From assembly GCA_030043155.1 (NCBI GenBank), contig JASHYE010000132.1, positions 1 to 12,117 on the forward strand: 12,117 nucleotides of DNA, read 5' to 3'. This document shows, one piece after another, positions 6,976-12,117 of this stretch. The translations under genes were made by a program, and so were the position numbers. The number at the start of each line of letters is the position of its first letter. Position 1 is the first letter of the stretch. Source of the stretch: Candidatus Acidiferrales bacterium. Its GTDB lineage: Bacteria; Acidobacteriota; Terriglobia; Acidoferrales; UBA7541. The notes below the pieces were generated by a model that was not told the DNA's origin, made no database searches, and saw only the letters and a list, made by a program, of their open reading frames with translations.

Positions 6976-6993
6976 GTCTTGAATTGAGGTTTT

Positions 6994-7797
6994 ATGCCTG
7001 ACAACACATTTATCGTACGCATCAAACGCCGCGCGGCTCCTCATGAATCCGTGCGCTGGGAAGAATTCGAAATCCGCCATCGCCCGCACATGAACGTCAT
7101 CACCTGCCTGCGCGACATCGCCGAAAAACCCGTCACGCGCGACGCCAAAGGCACCACCCCCGTTTCTTACGACGCGAACTGCCTCGAAGAAGTCTGCGGC
7201 GCCTGCGCCATGCTCATCAACGGCTATCCGCGCCAGGCCTGCTCCGCTCTCGTCGACAATCTTGAAAAGCCCATTCGCCTCGAGCCGCTCACAAAATTTC
7301 CCCTCGTCCGCGATTTGCAGGTTGATCGGTCCGTGATGTTCGAGAATCTCAAGCGCATGCAGTGCTGGGTTCCCATCGATGGCACCTACGCCATCGGCCC
7401 CGGCCCGCGCATGTCTCCCGAAGAGCAGCAAATCGGCTATCCGCTCGCGCGCTGCATCACCTGCGGCAACTGCCTGGAAGCCTGTCCCAAAGTGAATTCG
7501 CACACGCAGTTCGTCGGCGCTGCCATCATCAATCAAGTTCGCCTCTTCAACATGCATCCCACCGGCGAAATGCACGCCCGTGCGCGCCTCGAAGCCATGA
7601 TGGGCCCGGGCGGCATTCAGGATTGCGACAACGCGCAAAATTGCGTTAAGGTCTGCCCGAAGAGCATTCCTCTCACCGAGTCCAACAACGAAATCAACCG
7701 CCAGGTCCTCAAGCACGCCACCTGGGACTGGCTCAACTGGTCGCAAGGCCCCACCGAACGTTCCGACGAATGGAAGAAACTGGGGATTCAAAAATAA
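6994..7797 (+). CDS. sdhB: Succinate dehydrogenase/fumarate reductase iron-sulfur subunit
   Basis: Electron-transfer subunit linking the SdhA flavin to the membrane hemes and quinone. All three clusters can be placed. The [2Fe-2S] ligands are C63, C68, C71 and C83 (CX4CX2CX11C). The [4Fe-4S] ligands are C154, C157 and C160 of CITCGNCLEAC. The [3Fe-4S] ligands are C164, C211, C217 and C221 shared between the two ferredoxin-like motifs, in the usual interleaved way. The 267-aa length is typical. GAGG at 6986-6989 is 4 nt before the ATG. Unusually, 208 bp of hairpin-rich sequence separate it from sdhA, whereas sdhC and sdhA are 3 bp apart. Its last ten codons (EWKKLGIQK, then stop) recur twice downstream, at 7831-7863 and, more degenerate, at 8732-8764. 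Confidence 0.96.
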   Translation: MPDNTFIVRIKRRAAPHESVRWEEFEIRHRPHMNVITCLRDIAEKPVTRDAKGTTPVSYDANCLEEVCGACAMLINGYPRQACSALVDNLEKPIRLEPLTKFPLVRDLQVDRSVMFENLKRMQCWVPIDGTYAIGPGPRMSPEEQQIGYPLARCITCGNCLEACPKVNSHTQFVGAAIINQVRLFNMHPTGEMHARARLEAMMGPGGIQDCDNAQNCVKVCPKSIPLTESNNEINRQVLKHATWDWLNWSQGPTERSDEWKKLGIQK

Positions 7798-7805
7798 CGA
7801 AGGAA

Positions 7806-7826
7806 TCCTGATGCCTTTTATCAGGA
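7806..7826 (+). other. Stem-loop directly after the sdhB stop
   Basis: TCCTGAT (7806-7812) pairs with ATCAGGA (7820-7826), and a G-U pair (7813/7819) can lengthen the stem to eight. There is no following T-tract, so it is not a standard terminator. It stands between the real sdhB end and the duplicated sdhB tail, and could protect the 3' end of the message. Confidence 0.35.
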
Positions 7827-7830
7827 CGAC

Positions 7831-7863
7831 GATGAATGGAAAAAACTCGGCATCCAGAAATAG
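7831..7863 (+). pseudogene. Remnant duplicate of the sdhB 3' end (copy 2)
   Basis: These 33 bases encode DEWKKLGIQK and a stop, the same peptide as the true SdhB C-terminus (7765-7797). The two DNA copies differ at 7 of 33 positions, and all seven are third codon positions giving the same residue, or TAA versus TAG. That pattern means this copy diverged while being translated, so it looks like the end of another sdhB allele and not a recent local duplication. It is in the same frame as sdhB: reading through the sdhB TAA would give 21 more codons ending here. No start or upstream sdhB sequence remains. Confidence 0.7.
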
Positions 7864-7904
7864 CTCCTTCCGGGAAGGCTCTTTGCCAGCTTTCCGAGTA
7901 GCTG

Positions 7905-8660
7905 TTAGCTTGCTGGGCAGTCGTATTCGTCTAAGAAGTCGAAATGGATTTTTGGGAACCTGTTCGTCAACTCTCTGACTTTCGCAGGGTTCTGGGTAAT
8001 CCTGCAGTTGTTCCCGAGTGTTACCCGAGTGAGATTGGGAAGCTCTTTCAGGAAATCCGGAAGATCGTTCAAATCGTTTCCATTCAGTTCAAGCACGCGC
8101 AGCTCCTGCAGTCTGGCGACGACAGGTGACACTTCCTTAAGCGAATTGAATTGAAACCGAAGCTCTCTAAGCTTCGGAAGGTCGCCCACAAACGAGGGTA
8201 TTTCTGTAAGTCCGTTTCTTCCCAAATCCAGATAAACAAGGTTTTTCAGTTGGGACATCGTACCGGGAAATCTGTGGCGTTCCTGCGGCTGCGGGCCACG
8301 CTCGCGGCCAACTGAACGCGGGTCCTGCGCGCCATAGAGAACCAGTTTTTCCAGTGAGCGCAAATTCCCAATACTCGCTGGCAGAACCGGGTTCATAACA
8401 CACCCGTTGCCATTGTCGATGATCAATTCTCTGAGTCTGGTTAGCTTGCCAATAGAATCGGGCAGCACCTTTAGGGTCTCAACGCACTCGATCGAAAGCG
8501 ACTCCAAATCCGGGTAGCTCTCAAGCTTGTCGAGCAGTCTTGCGTTCTTTTCCGAAATCTTAAGGGCCTTCGCAGATGACGATGATGCACGAGGAACCGG
8601 CATCGCAAGTAGCGCGAGGCTCATCAGGACGCCAATGGTTCCCGACGCCATTTTGCTCAT
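7905..8660 (-). CDS. Exported leucine-rich-repeat protein
   Basis: A 251-aa protein with an N-terminal signal peptide (hydrophobic GTIGVLMSLALLAM, residues 7-20, cleavage near PRA-SS) and a run of leucine-rich repeats from about residue 45 to 235. Clear repeat units include LPDSIGKLTRLRELII, LPASIGNLRSLEKLVL, MSQLKNLVYLDLGRNGL, LPKLRELRFQFNSL, LQELRVLELNGNDL and LPNLTRVTLGNN, spaced about 23 residues, the bacterial/ROCO-like LRR type. A charged insert (DPRSVGRERGPQPQERHR, residues 113-130) interrupts the repeats. LRRs bind proteins, but the partner is unknown and no enzymatic domain is present. By eye the gene is less GC-rich than the sdh genes. It lies between two sdhB-tail remnants, is opposite in strand to its neighbours, and may be horizontally acquired. 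ATG at 8660 is used. A second ATG at 8651 would also keep the signal peptide. Confidence 0.85.
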   Translation of the reverse strand: MSKMASGTIGVLMSLALLAMPVPRASSSSAKALKISEKNARLLDKLESYPDLESLSIECVETLKVLPDSIGKLTRLRELIIDNGNGCVMNPVLPASIGNLRSLEKLVLYGAQDPRSVGRERGPQPQERHRFPGTMSQLKNLVYLDLGRNGLTEIPSFVGDLPKLRELRFQFNSLKEVSPVVARLQELRVLELNGNDLNDLPDFLKELPNLTRVTLGNNCRITQNPAKVRELTNRFPKIHFDFLDEYDCPAS

Positions 8661-8731
8661 GAACGGATGCTATCAGAAGGCTGATTTAAGCACGTTCATT
8701 GGAAAAACTAATGTTAACTCCTAGTAAGCCC

Positions 8732-8764
8732 GCTGACCGGAAACGCCTCGGCATTCAGAAACAG
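8732..8764 (+). repeat. Third, degenerate copy of the sdhB 3' tail (copy 3)
   Basis: These 33 bases align without gaps to copy 2 at 7831-7863 with 25 identities, and encode ADRKRLGIQKQ where copy 2 encodes DEWKKLGIQK-stop. Copy 3 is nearer to copy 2 (8 differences) than to the real sdhB end (13 differences) and shares CTCGGC and CAG with copy 2. Copies 2 and 3 are in direct orientation and bracket the LRR gene. The stop codon has become CAG, so it is not a coding end now. Confidence 0.5.
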
Positions 8765-8767
8765 TTA

Positions 8768-8828
8768 TTGTCATTCCGAGAAGCGGTTTATTCTTCGCGT
8801 AGCGAAGAATGGCGACGAGGAATCTGCT
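8768..8828. repeat. Dispersed hairpin repeat, copy 2 (TGTCATTCCGAG family)
   Basis: It shares both arms exactly with the element at 6870-6923 (13 bases on the left, 16 on the right). The outer stem is ATTCC/GGAAT (8773-8777 with 8819-8823). The interior is different: a perfect 9-bp stem, ATTCTTCGC (8790-8798) with GCGAAGAAT (8802-8810), loop GTA. It starts 3 bp after sdhB-tail copy 3 and ends 76 bp before the dipeptidase start codon. Confidence 0.65.
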
Positions 8829-8904
8829 TCTATGTTTTTTTCAAATTTTCTTTGCCGTCATCGCCTCGCTGCGTTACTCTTTTGCGCCGGAGGAAACCCG
8901 AATC

Positions 8905-10128
8905 ATGCGCAGCTTTGCTTCGACCGCGTGCGGTCTGCTATTCTTGGCGTTTCCAATTATCGTGTCGGCCCAAACTCCCAAAATCTCCGCTCACGCTCGC
9001 GCCCTGCACTTTGGCTCCATCGTCATCGACACGCATGATGATACGACGCAGCGCCTTCTCGACCCGAATTTCAATCTCGATGCGCGCCACACCGACGGCC
9101 AAATCGACATTCCGCGCATGAAGGCCGGCGGCCTCGACGGAATTTTCTTTTCGATCTGGATGCCCGGTACCATCACGGGACCAACGGCAGTCGAAAAAGC
9201 GCTGGACATGATTGATGCCGTGCGGGAACAGGCCCGCCTTCATCCGAACGACATTATGCTCGCGCGCACCGCAGCCGATGTCCGCCGCGCTTTCGCCGAA
9301 CACAAAATCGCCGCACTCATGGGCGTCGAGGGCGGCCACATGATTAATGACGATCTTGCTGTCCTCGACACTTTCGCTGCTCTCGGCGTGCGTTACATGA
9401 CGCTGACTCATACCGTCAACACCGACTGGGCCGATTCCGCCAACGACAAGCCCGCGCACAACGGCCTCACCGATTTTGGCAAGCAAGTTGTCCTGCGCAT
9501 GAATCGCGACGGCATCATGATCGACATTTCTCACACGGCCGACAAAACTTTCTATGACGCGATTGCCACGAGCAAAGCGCCGGTGATCGCTTCGCATTCC
9601 TCGTGCCGCGCTCTTTGCGATGTTCCGCGCAATATGACTGACGACATGATTCGCACGCTCGCCGCGCATGGCGGAGTCATTCAAATCAATTATCACGTCG
9701 GCTTTCTGAGTCAGGATTACGTGAATTACAACAAAGCGCATCCCGAAATCGGCAAGAAAATACAGGACGAAGTGAACGCGAAGTGCAAGCCAGATGACGA
9801 AGCCTGCTCGATCATGACCGAGGATGAGCTGACCCACAAAGCTATGCTCGACGGGACGCTTCCGCGCGTCAACTGGACGAAGATCGTTGACCACATCGAC
9901 CATGCTGTGAAAATCGGCGGCATTGATCATGTCGGACTCGGCTCGGACTATGACGGCTCCGATATGCCCATTGGGATGGAAGACGTCACGCACTTGCCAG
10001 AAATTACGCAGGCGCTGCTCGATCGCGGGTATTCCGATGCGGACATCAAGAAAATTCTCGGCGAAAATACTTTGCGCGTGATGGCCGAATGCGAGCGCGT
10101 CAGCCGCGAAATGCAATCGCAACCATGA
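8905..10128 (+). CDS. Exported membrane dipeptidase, peptidase family M19
   Basis: A zinc dipeptidase related to mammalian renal dipeptidase, hydrolysing dipeptides in the envelope or outside the cell. From ATG 8905 it is 407 aa with a signal peptide (STACGLLFLAFPIIVSA, cleavage near Q23). The frame is open back to 8809, but that stretch lies in the hairpin repeat, and GGAGG at 8889-8893 supports 8905. Metal ligands of the family are present: H44 and D46 (DTHDD), bridging E142 (GVEGGH), H210 (DISHTAD) and H231 (ASHSS). A late Asp appears in GLGSDYDG, and R235 is also placed as in the family. A region with KCKPDDEACSIM adds two cysteines that could form a disulfide. The prolyl isomerase gene follows after 26 bp on the same strand, so the two are probably co-transcribed. 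Confidence 0.93.
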   Translation: MRSFASTACGLLFLAFPIIVSAQTPKISAHARALHFGSIVIDTHDDTTQRLLDPNFNLDARHTDGQIDIPRMKAGGLDGIFFSIWMPGTITGPTAVEKALDMIDAVREQARLHPNDIMLARTAADVRRAFAEHKIAALMGVEGGHMINDDLAVLDTFAALGVRYMTLTHTVNTDWADSANDKPAHNGLTDFGKQVVLRMNRDGIMIDISHTADKTFYDAIATSKAPVIASHSSCRALCDVPRNMTDDMIRTLAAHGGVIQINYHVGFLSQDYVNYNKAHPEIGKKIQDEVNAKCKPDDEACSIMTEDELTHKAMLDGTLPRVNWTKIVDHIDHAVKIGGIDHVGLGSDYDGSDMPIGMEDVTHLPEITQALLDRGYSDADIKKILGENTLRVMAECERVSREMQSQP

Positions 10129-10154
10129 CATTCCGCTTGGAGGAAACAGGAAGA

Positions 10155-10871
10155 ATGAAACTCAGCAAAACCGTCAATTTTTTCGCAGCACTGGCTCTTT
10201 GTTGCGCCGTCGCACCTGCAATTTCCGCTCAGACGACCACTCACAGTACACAAAGGAGACGTATGTCCACTGGCTCGCTTCTGAATCCTGCTTCGCTTCA
10301 CGCCACGGCGCCGGCCGTTTTTCATGTGCGCTTTCACACGACGAAGGGCGACTTCACGATGGAAGTCGTGCGCGCCTGGGCGCCCAACGGCGCTGACCGC
10401 TTCTATAATCTGGTCGAACATCATTTCTACGATGATGCGGCGCTGTTCCGGGTGATTCCGAAATTCGTGGTGCAGTTCGGTATTCCCGCCAATCCGCGGT
10501 ACGGAAAAATCTGGGCTAACGCCAATATCAAGGACGATCCCGTCAAGGAAAGCAACCTGCCCGGGTACGTCAGTTACGCGCAAACTTCTCAGCCCAATTC
10601 GCGCAACACACAGGTGTTCATCAATCTCGGTAACAATGCGCGCCTTGACGGCATGAACTTTGCGCCGTTCGGCAAAGTGACCGAAGGCATGCCCGTTATC
10701 GAATCATTGTACAGTGGCTACGGCGAGCAGCTCACTGGCTTGCAGGACCGCATCACCAACGAAGGGAACGCGTTCATCGACAAGAATTTCCCTAAGGTGG
10801 ACAAAATCATCACCGCGCGCGTCGTGCCCGCCGCTCCGGCGCACCCTGCGACGCATTCGTCGTCACAGTAG
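10155..10871 (+). CDS. Exported cyclophilin-type peptidyl-prolyl cis-trans isomerase
   Basis: A folding helper that interconverts cis and trans X-Pro bonds. From ATG 10155 it is 238 aa, with AGGAAG just upstream. Residues 1-24 are a signal peptide (MKLSKTVNFFAALALCCAVAPAISAQ), giving a periplasmic or outer product. The cyclophilin domain covers about residues 50-230: FHTTKGDFTMEV, NGADRFYNLVEHHFYDD, LFRVIPKFVVQFGI (catalytic Arg in FRVI, where the classical form has F-x-x-Q-G-G), AQTSQPNSRNTQVFINLGNN and FAPFGKVTEGMPVI. It belongs to the divergent bacterial group, not the PpiA/PpiB type. An in-frame ATG at 10263 has a near-perfect ribosome-binding site (AAAGGAG, 10252-10258) and would give a 202-aa form without the signal peptide but with the entire isomerase domain. 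The C-terminal tail is Ala/Pro/His-rich. Confidence 0.9.
   Translation: MKLSKTVNFFAALALCCAVAPAISAQTTTHSTQRRRMSTGSLLNPASLHATAPAVFHVRFHTTKGDFTMEVVRAWAPNGADRFYNLVEHHFYDDAALFRVIPKFVVQFGIPANPRYGKIWANANIKDDPVKESNLPGYVSYAQTSQPNSRNTQVFINLGNNARLDGMNFAPFGKVTEGMPVIESLYSGYGEQLTGLQDRITNEGNAFIDKNFPKVDKIITARVVPAAPAHPATHSSSQ
10252..10265 (+). promoter_or_regulatory. Internal ribosome-binding site and in-frame ATG in the isomerase gene
   Basis: AAAGGAG (10252-10258) precedes an in-frame ATG (10263-10265) by 4 nt, 36 codons into the gene and just after the signal peptide. It is a better ribosome-binding site than most annotated starts in this window, including that of the full-length protein. It may produce a cytoplasmic isoform, or the real start may be here and the upstream signal-like segment may be a secondary product. 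Confidence 0.45.
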
Positions 10872-10921
10872 AGTGATGAGGCAGTTGAATTGAAGCCGCG
10901 TCGCGCACAGCCGCACAACTT

Positions 10922-11707
10922 CTATTGGCATTCCAAATCTTCGCCTGCGCGCACTTTTCGCCACAGGCGGAAATATTGCCCCCACATAACCGCTGCAATG
11001 CCCCAGATGAATGCCGCACCCGTGCCGATGCTCGGGCCTCCGGCGAGCCGGTGATAAAAGAAAAACGGAAGGGGCATCAATGTAAGAAAAATCGCAAATA
11101 GCAGCGCTGCCACATGACGCCGCACTCTTGCAAAAAACTGGACCCAGCACAGCGCCGCAATACCCCAAAAAACCGTCATCGTCCACATCCAAGCCAGATG
11201 CTCCTTCGCGGAAGGGCGCGGGCCACCGCCAAAAACGTGATGCAGAACCTCGATCAGCGAGAAGACCGTCAAAAAACTCGCCACAGCGAGAACAAAGGTC
11301 CGGTGCCGCGCGCGGGTGAAATAGACGGCCCACATAACCACGGCGAATCCCCAGTAAAATGCCGCAGTCCAAGGGTCGTTGCGCACCATCATCCACGAAA
11401 TGTGTCCCTTGCTGTAGACAAATGCCAGGGGCGCGAGCGTGAAAAACACCGCCATGCCAAAGAGCATCCTCTTGCGCCACATCTGGCGATGGACGGATTG
11501 GAGATCGCGCTTTTCCTTTTTCGCCTCTGGCGCAACGGCCACCGCGGTCTGCAACATTTCGAGCGATCTCGCCGATCCTCGCGCCATTCGCTCGAACTCC
11601 GGATTTTCGCGAAAATACTCTTCGACCAGCGTGCGCGTGTCCGTGCTGGCCTCGCCGGAAAAATACACCGGCAGCAAATCGTTCATCACGTCTCGTGTTA
11701 CCTTCAT
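10922..11707 (-). CDS. Probable membrane-bound anti-sigma factor with three helix-pair repeats
   Basis: A 261-aa protein whose ATG overlaps the TGA of the ECF sigma gene by 4 bp (ATGA), the usual sigma/anti-sigma arrangement. Residues 1-60 form a soluble N-terminal domain (MKVTRDVMNDLLPVYFSGEA, then an acidic helix to about residue 50) in the place of an anti-sigma domain. It lacks the His and Cys ligands of the zinc-binding (ZAS) type, and the only cysteines are in the membrane part and at the C-terminus. Six hydrophobic helices follow (about 82-99, 113-131, 137-156, 171-192, 198-216 and 229-247). Helices 2, 4 and 6 repeat one motif, with WG at 119-120, 181-182 and 235-236, each 20-residue copy ending in Arg. 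The helices are rich in Trp and Phe. The anti-sigma role is inferred from gene context. The signal sensed is unknown. Confidence 0.75.
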   Translation of the reverse strand: MKVTRDVMNDLLPVYFSGEASTDTRTLVEEYFRENPEFERMARGSARSLEMLQTAVAVAPEAKKEKRDLQSVHRQMWRKRMLFGMAVFFTLAPLAFVYSKGHISWMMVRNDPWTAAFYWGFAVVMWAVYFTRARHRTFVLAVASFLTVFSLIEVLHHVFGGGPRPSAKEHLAWMWTMTVFWGIAALCWVQFFARVRRHVAALLFAIFLTLMPLPFFFYHRLAGGPSIGTGAAFIWGIAAVMWGQYFRLWRKVRAGEDLECQ

Positions 11708-12117
11708 TGTGGTTCTCCTAAAGGCTTTGAACCCTCGCGTGCCGGGTTTCGTGCTTCCATCAATTTCGCTCGCGCCCGATGCACTTTTACCTTCGCCGTG
11801 GTCACTGGAATCTCCATCGTGGCGGCAATTTCTTCGTATGGCATGTCGTCCAGCGTTCGCATCAGCAGAATTGTGCGGTCAATTTCCGGCAGCTCTTTCA
11901 GGGCGGCCATCACCGCTTTCAACTCTTCTTTTTGTTCCAAATGGGCCTGCATGCCGATGGTGGAATCCGGCTTCGTTTCATCGAGCTCCGTTTTGCGCCA
12001 CTCGCGGCGCTGCACGTCGTGATAGGCATTGCGCGCAATTGTGAATAAATAGCTCTTCACGGTGGGCTGGCGAATGCGCTCCTGCGCCAGCCACGCTCGC
12101 ATGAACGTGTCCGACGT
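11704..12117 (-). CDS. ECF-family RNA polymerase sigma factor (N-terminus off the window)
   Basis: A regulator directing RNA polymerase to a special set of promoters. The frame is open to the right edge of the window, so the first part (region 2.1) is missing. The visible 137 residues begin TSDTFMRAWLAQERI, part of region 2, and include FTIARNAYHDVQRREWRK (regions 2.3-2.4, -10 recognition). A linker with TKPDSTIG follows, then sigma region 4 with LPEIDRTILLMRTLDDMPYEEIAATMEI and VTTAKVKVHRARAKLME, the -35-binding helix-turn-helix. The length and two-domain layout are standard for a sigma-W/RpoE-like ECF factor. Its stop overlaps the ATG of the probable anti-sigma factor, so the two are co-translated and very likely work as a pair. 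ATG at 12102 is internal to region 2 and is not the true start. Confidence 0.93.
   Translation of the reverse strand, partial: TSDTFMRAWLAQERIRQPTVKSYLFTIARNAYHDVQRREWRKTELDETKPDSTIGMQAHLEQKEELKAVMAALKELPEIDRTILLMRTLDDMPYEEIAATMEIPVTTAKVKVHRARAKLMEARNPAREGSKPLGEPQ

Noticed and set aside
6805..7791. A 328-codon open frame on the minus strand across sdhB
   Set aside because: It is antisense to sdhB, whose three cluster motifs are intact, and it runs through the hairpin spacer. There is no protein-like pattern.
7866..7895. Short overlapping palindromes between sdhB and the LRR gene (for example GGAAGGCT 7873-7880 with AGCTTTCC 7888-7895) as a shared terminator
   Set aside because: The stem is only eight pairs with a G-U and there is no T-tract on either strand, so it cannot be called a terminator.
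8809..8904. Upstream extension of the dipeptidase frame
   Set aside because: The first part falls inside the dispersed hairpin repeat. ATG 8905 has a ribosome-binding site and yields a proper signal peptide.
8938..10131. A 397-codon open frame on the minus strand across the M19 dipeptidase
   Set aside because: It is fully antisense to a well-supported peptidase, has no recognisable motif and the same shadow-type composition.
10089..10154. Start of the prolyl isomerase overlapping the dipeptidase
   Set aside because: The extra 22 residues overlap the dipeptidase end and would bury the signal peptide. ATG 10155 has a ribosome-binding site directly before it.
10872..10921. Search for a terminator between the convergent isomerase and anti-sigma genes
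   Set aside because: The 50-bp gap shows no stem-loop with a T-tract on either strand.
1..12117. CRISPR array, tRNA/rRNA genes, transposase, integrase, toxin-antitoxin or known defence genes
   Set aside because: No regularly spaced repeats, no cloverleaf or rRNA-like sequence and no recognisable protein of these classes were found on either strand.

Overview
The window looks like a piece of an acidobacterial chromosome (Acidobacteriota, Terriglobia-like). The evidence is by family resemblance only: a Bacillus-type five-helix SdhC with SdhA and SdhB, a pyruvoyl-dependent arginine decarboxylase, a small 'KVYxLxxQxxAxxxAGxxVxVxGTL' protein, and a sigma/anti-sigma pair whose anti-sigma N-terminus is of a kind I associate with this phylum. 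Base composition is moderately GC-rich and the intergenic spaces hold hairpin-forming repeats. No rRNA, tRNA, CRISPR array, transposase or integrase is visible.

Layout. (1) 1-197: the end of a small + strand protein cut by the window edge. (2) 247-4199: a minus-strand run, transcribed in the order GAF-domain protein, secreted metallophosphatase/5'-nucleotidase, pyruvoyl arginine decarboxylase, metallo-beta-lactamase-fold hydrolase. The last two touch end to start. (3) 4200-4361: a divergent spacer with a good sigma70-like promoter and a palindrome in front of sdhC. (4) 4362-7797: the succinate dehydrogenase genes sdhC-sdhA-sdhB on the + strand. sdhC and sdhA are tightly coupled, but sdhB is held off by a 208-bp spacer with four stem-loops. 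(5) 7798-8904: a disturbed region with two extra degenerate copies of the sdhB 3' end, one on each side of a minus-strand exported leucine-rich-repeat gene, plus a second copy of a repeat found in the sdhA-sdhB spacer. (6) 8905-10871: an exported M19 dipeptidase and an exported cyclophilin-type prolyl isomerase, probably co-transcribed. (7) 10922-12117: a minus-strand ECF sigma factor (N-terminus off the window) overlapping by 4 bp a six-helix membrane protein that is probably its anti-sigma factor.

How they fit together. SdhCAB forms a complete membrane-bound complex II: flavoprotein, three-cluster iron-sulfur protein and di-heme cytochrome b558, with all expected cofactor ligands present. 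The surrounding genes are mostly envelope or periplasmic hydrolases and folding factors with signal peptides, and do not form an obvious single pathway. I see no clear novel defence or mobile system. The most unusual points are the triplicated sdhB tail bracketing the LRR gene, an export signal on the MBL hydrolase reachable only from a non-canonical (ATT) start, a well-placed second start inside the prolyl isomerase gene, and a three-fold internal helix-pair repeat in the putative anti-sigma factor.
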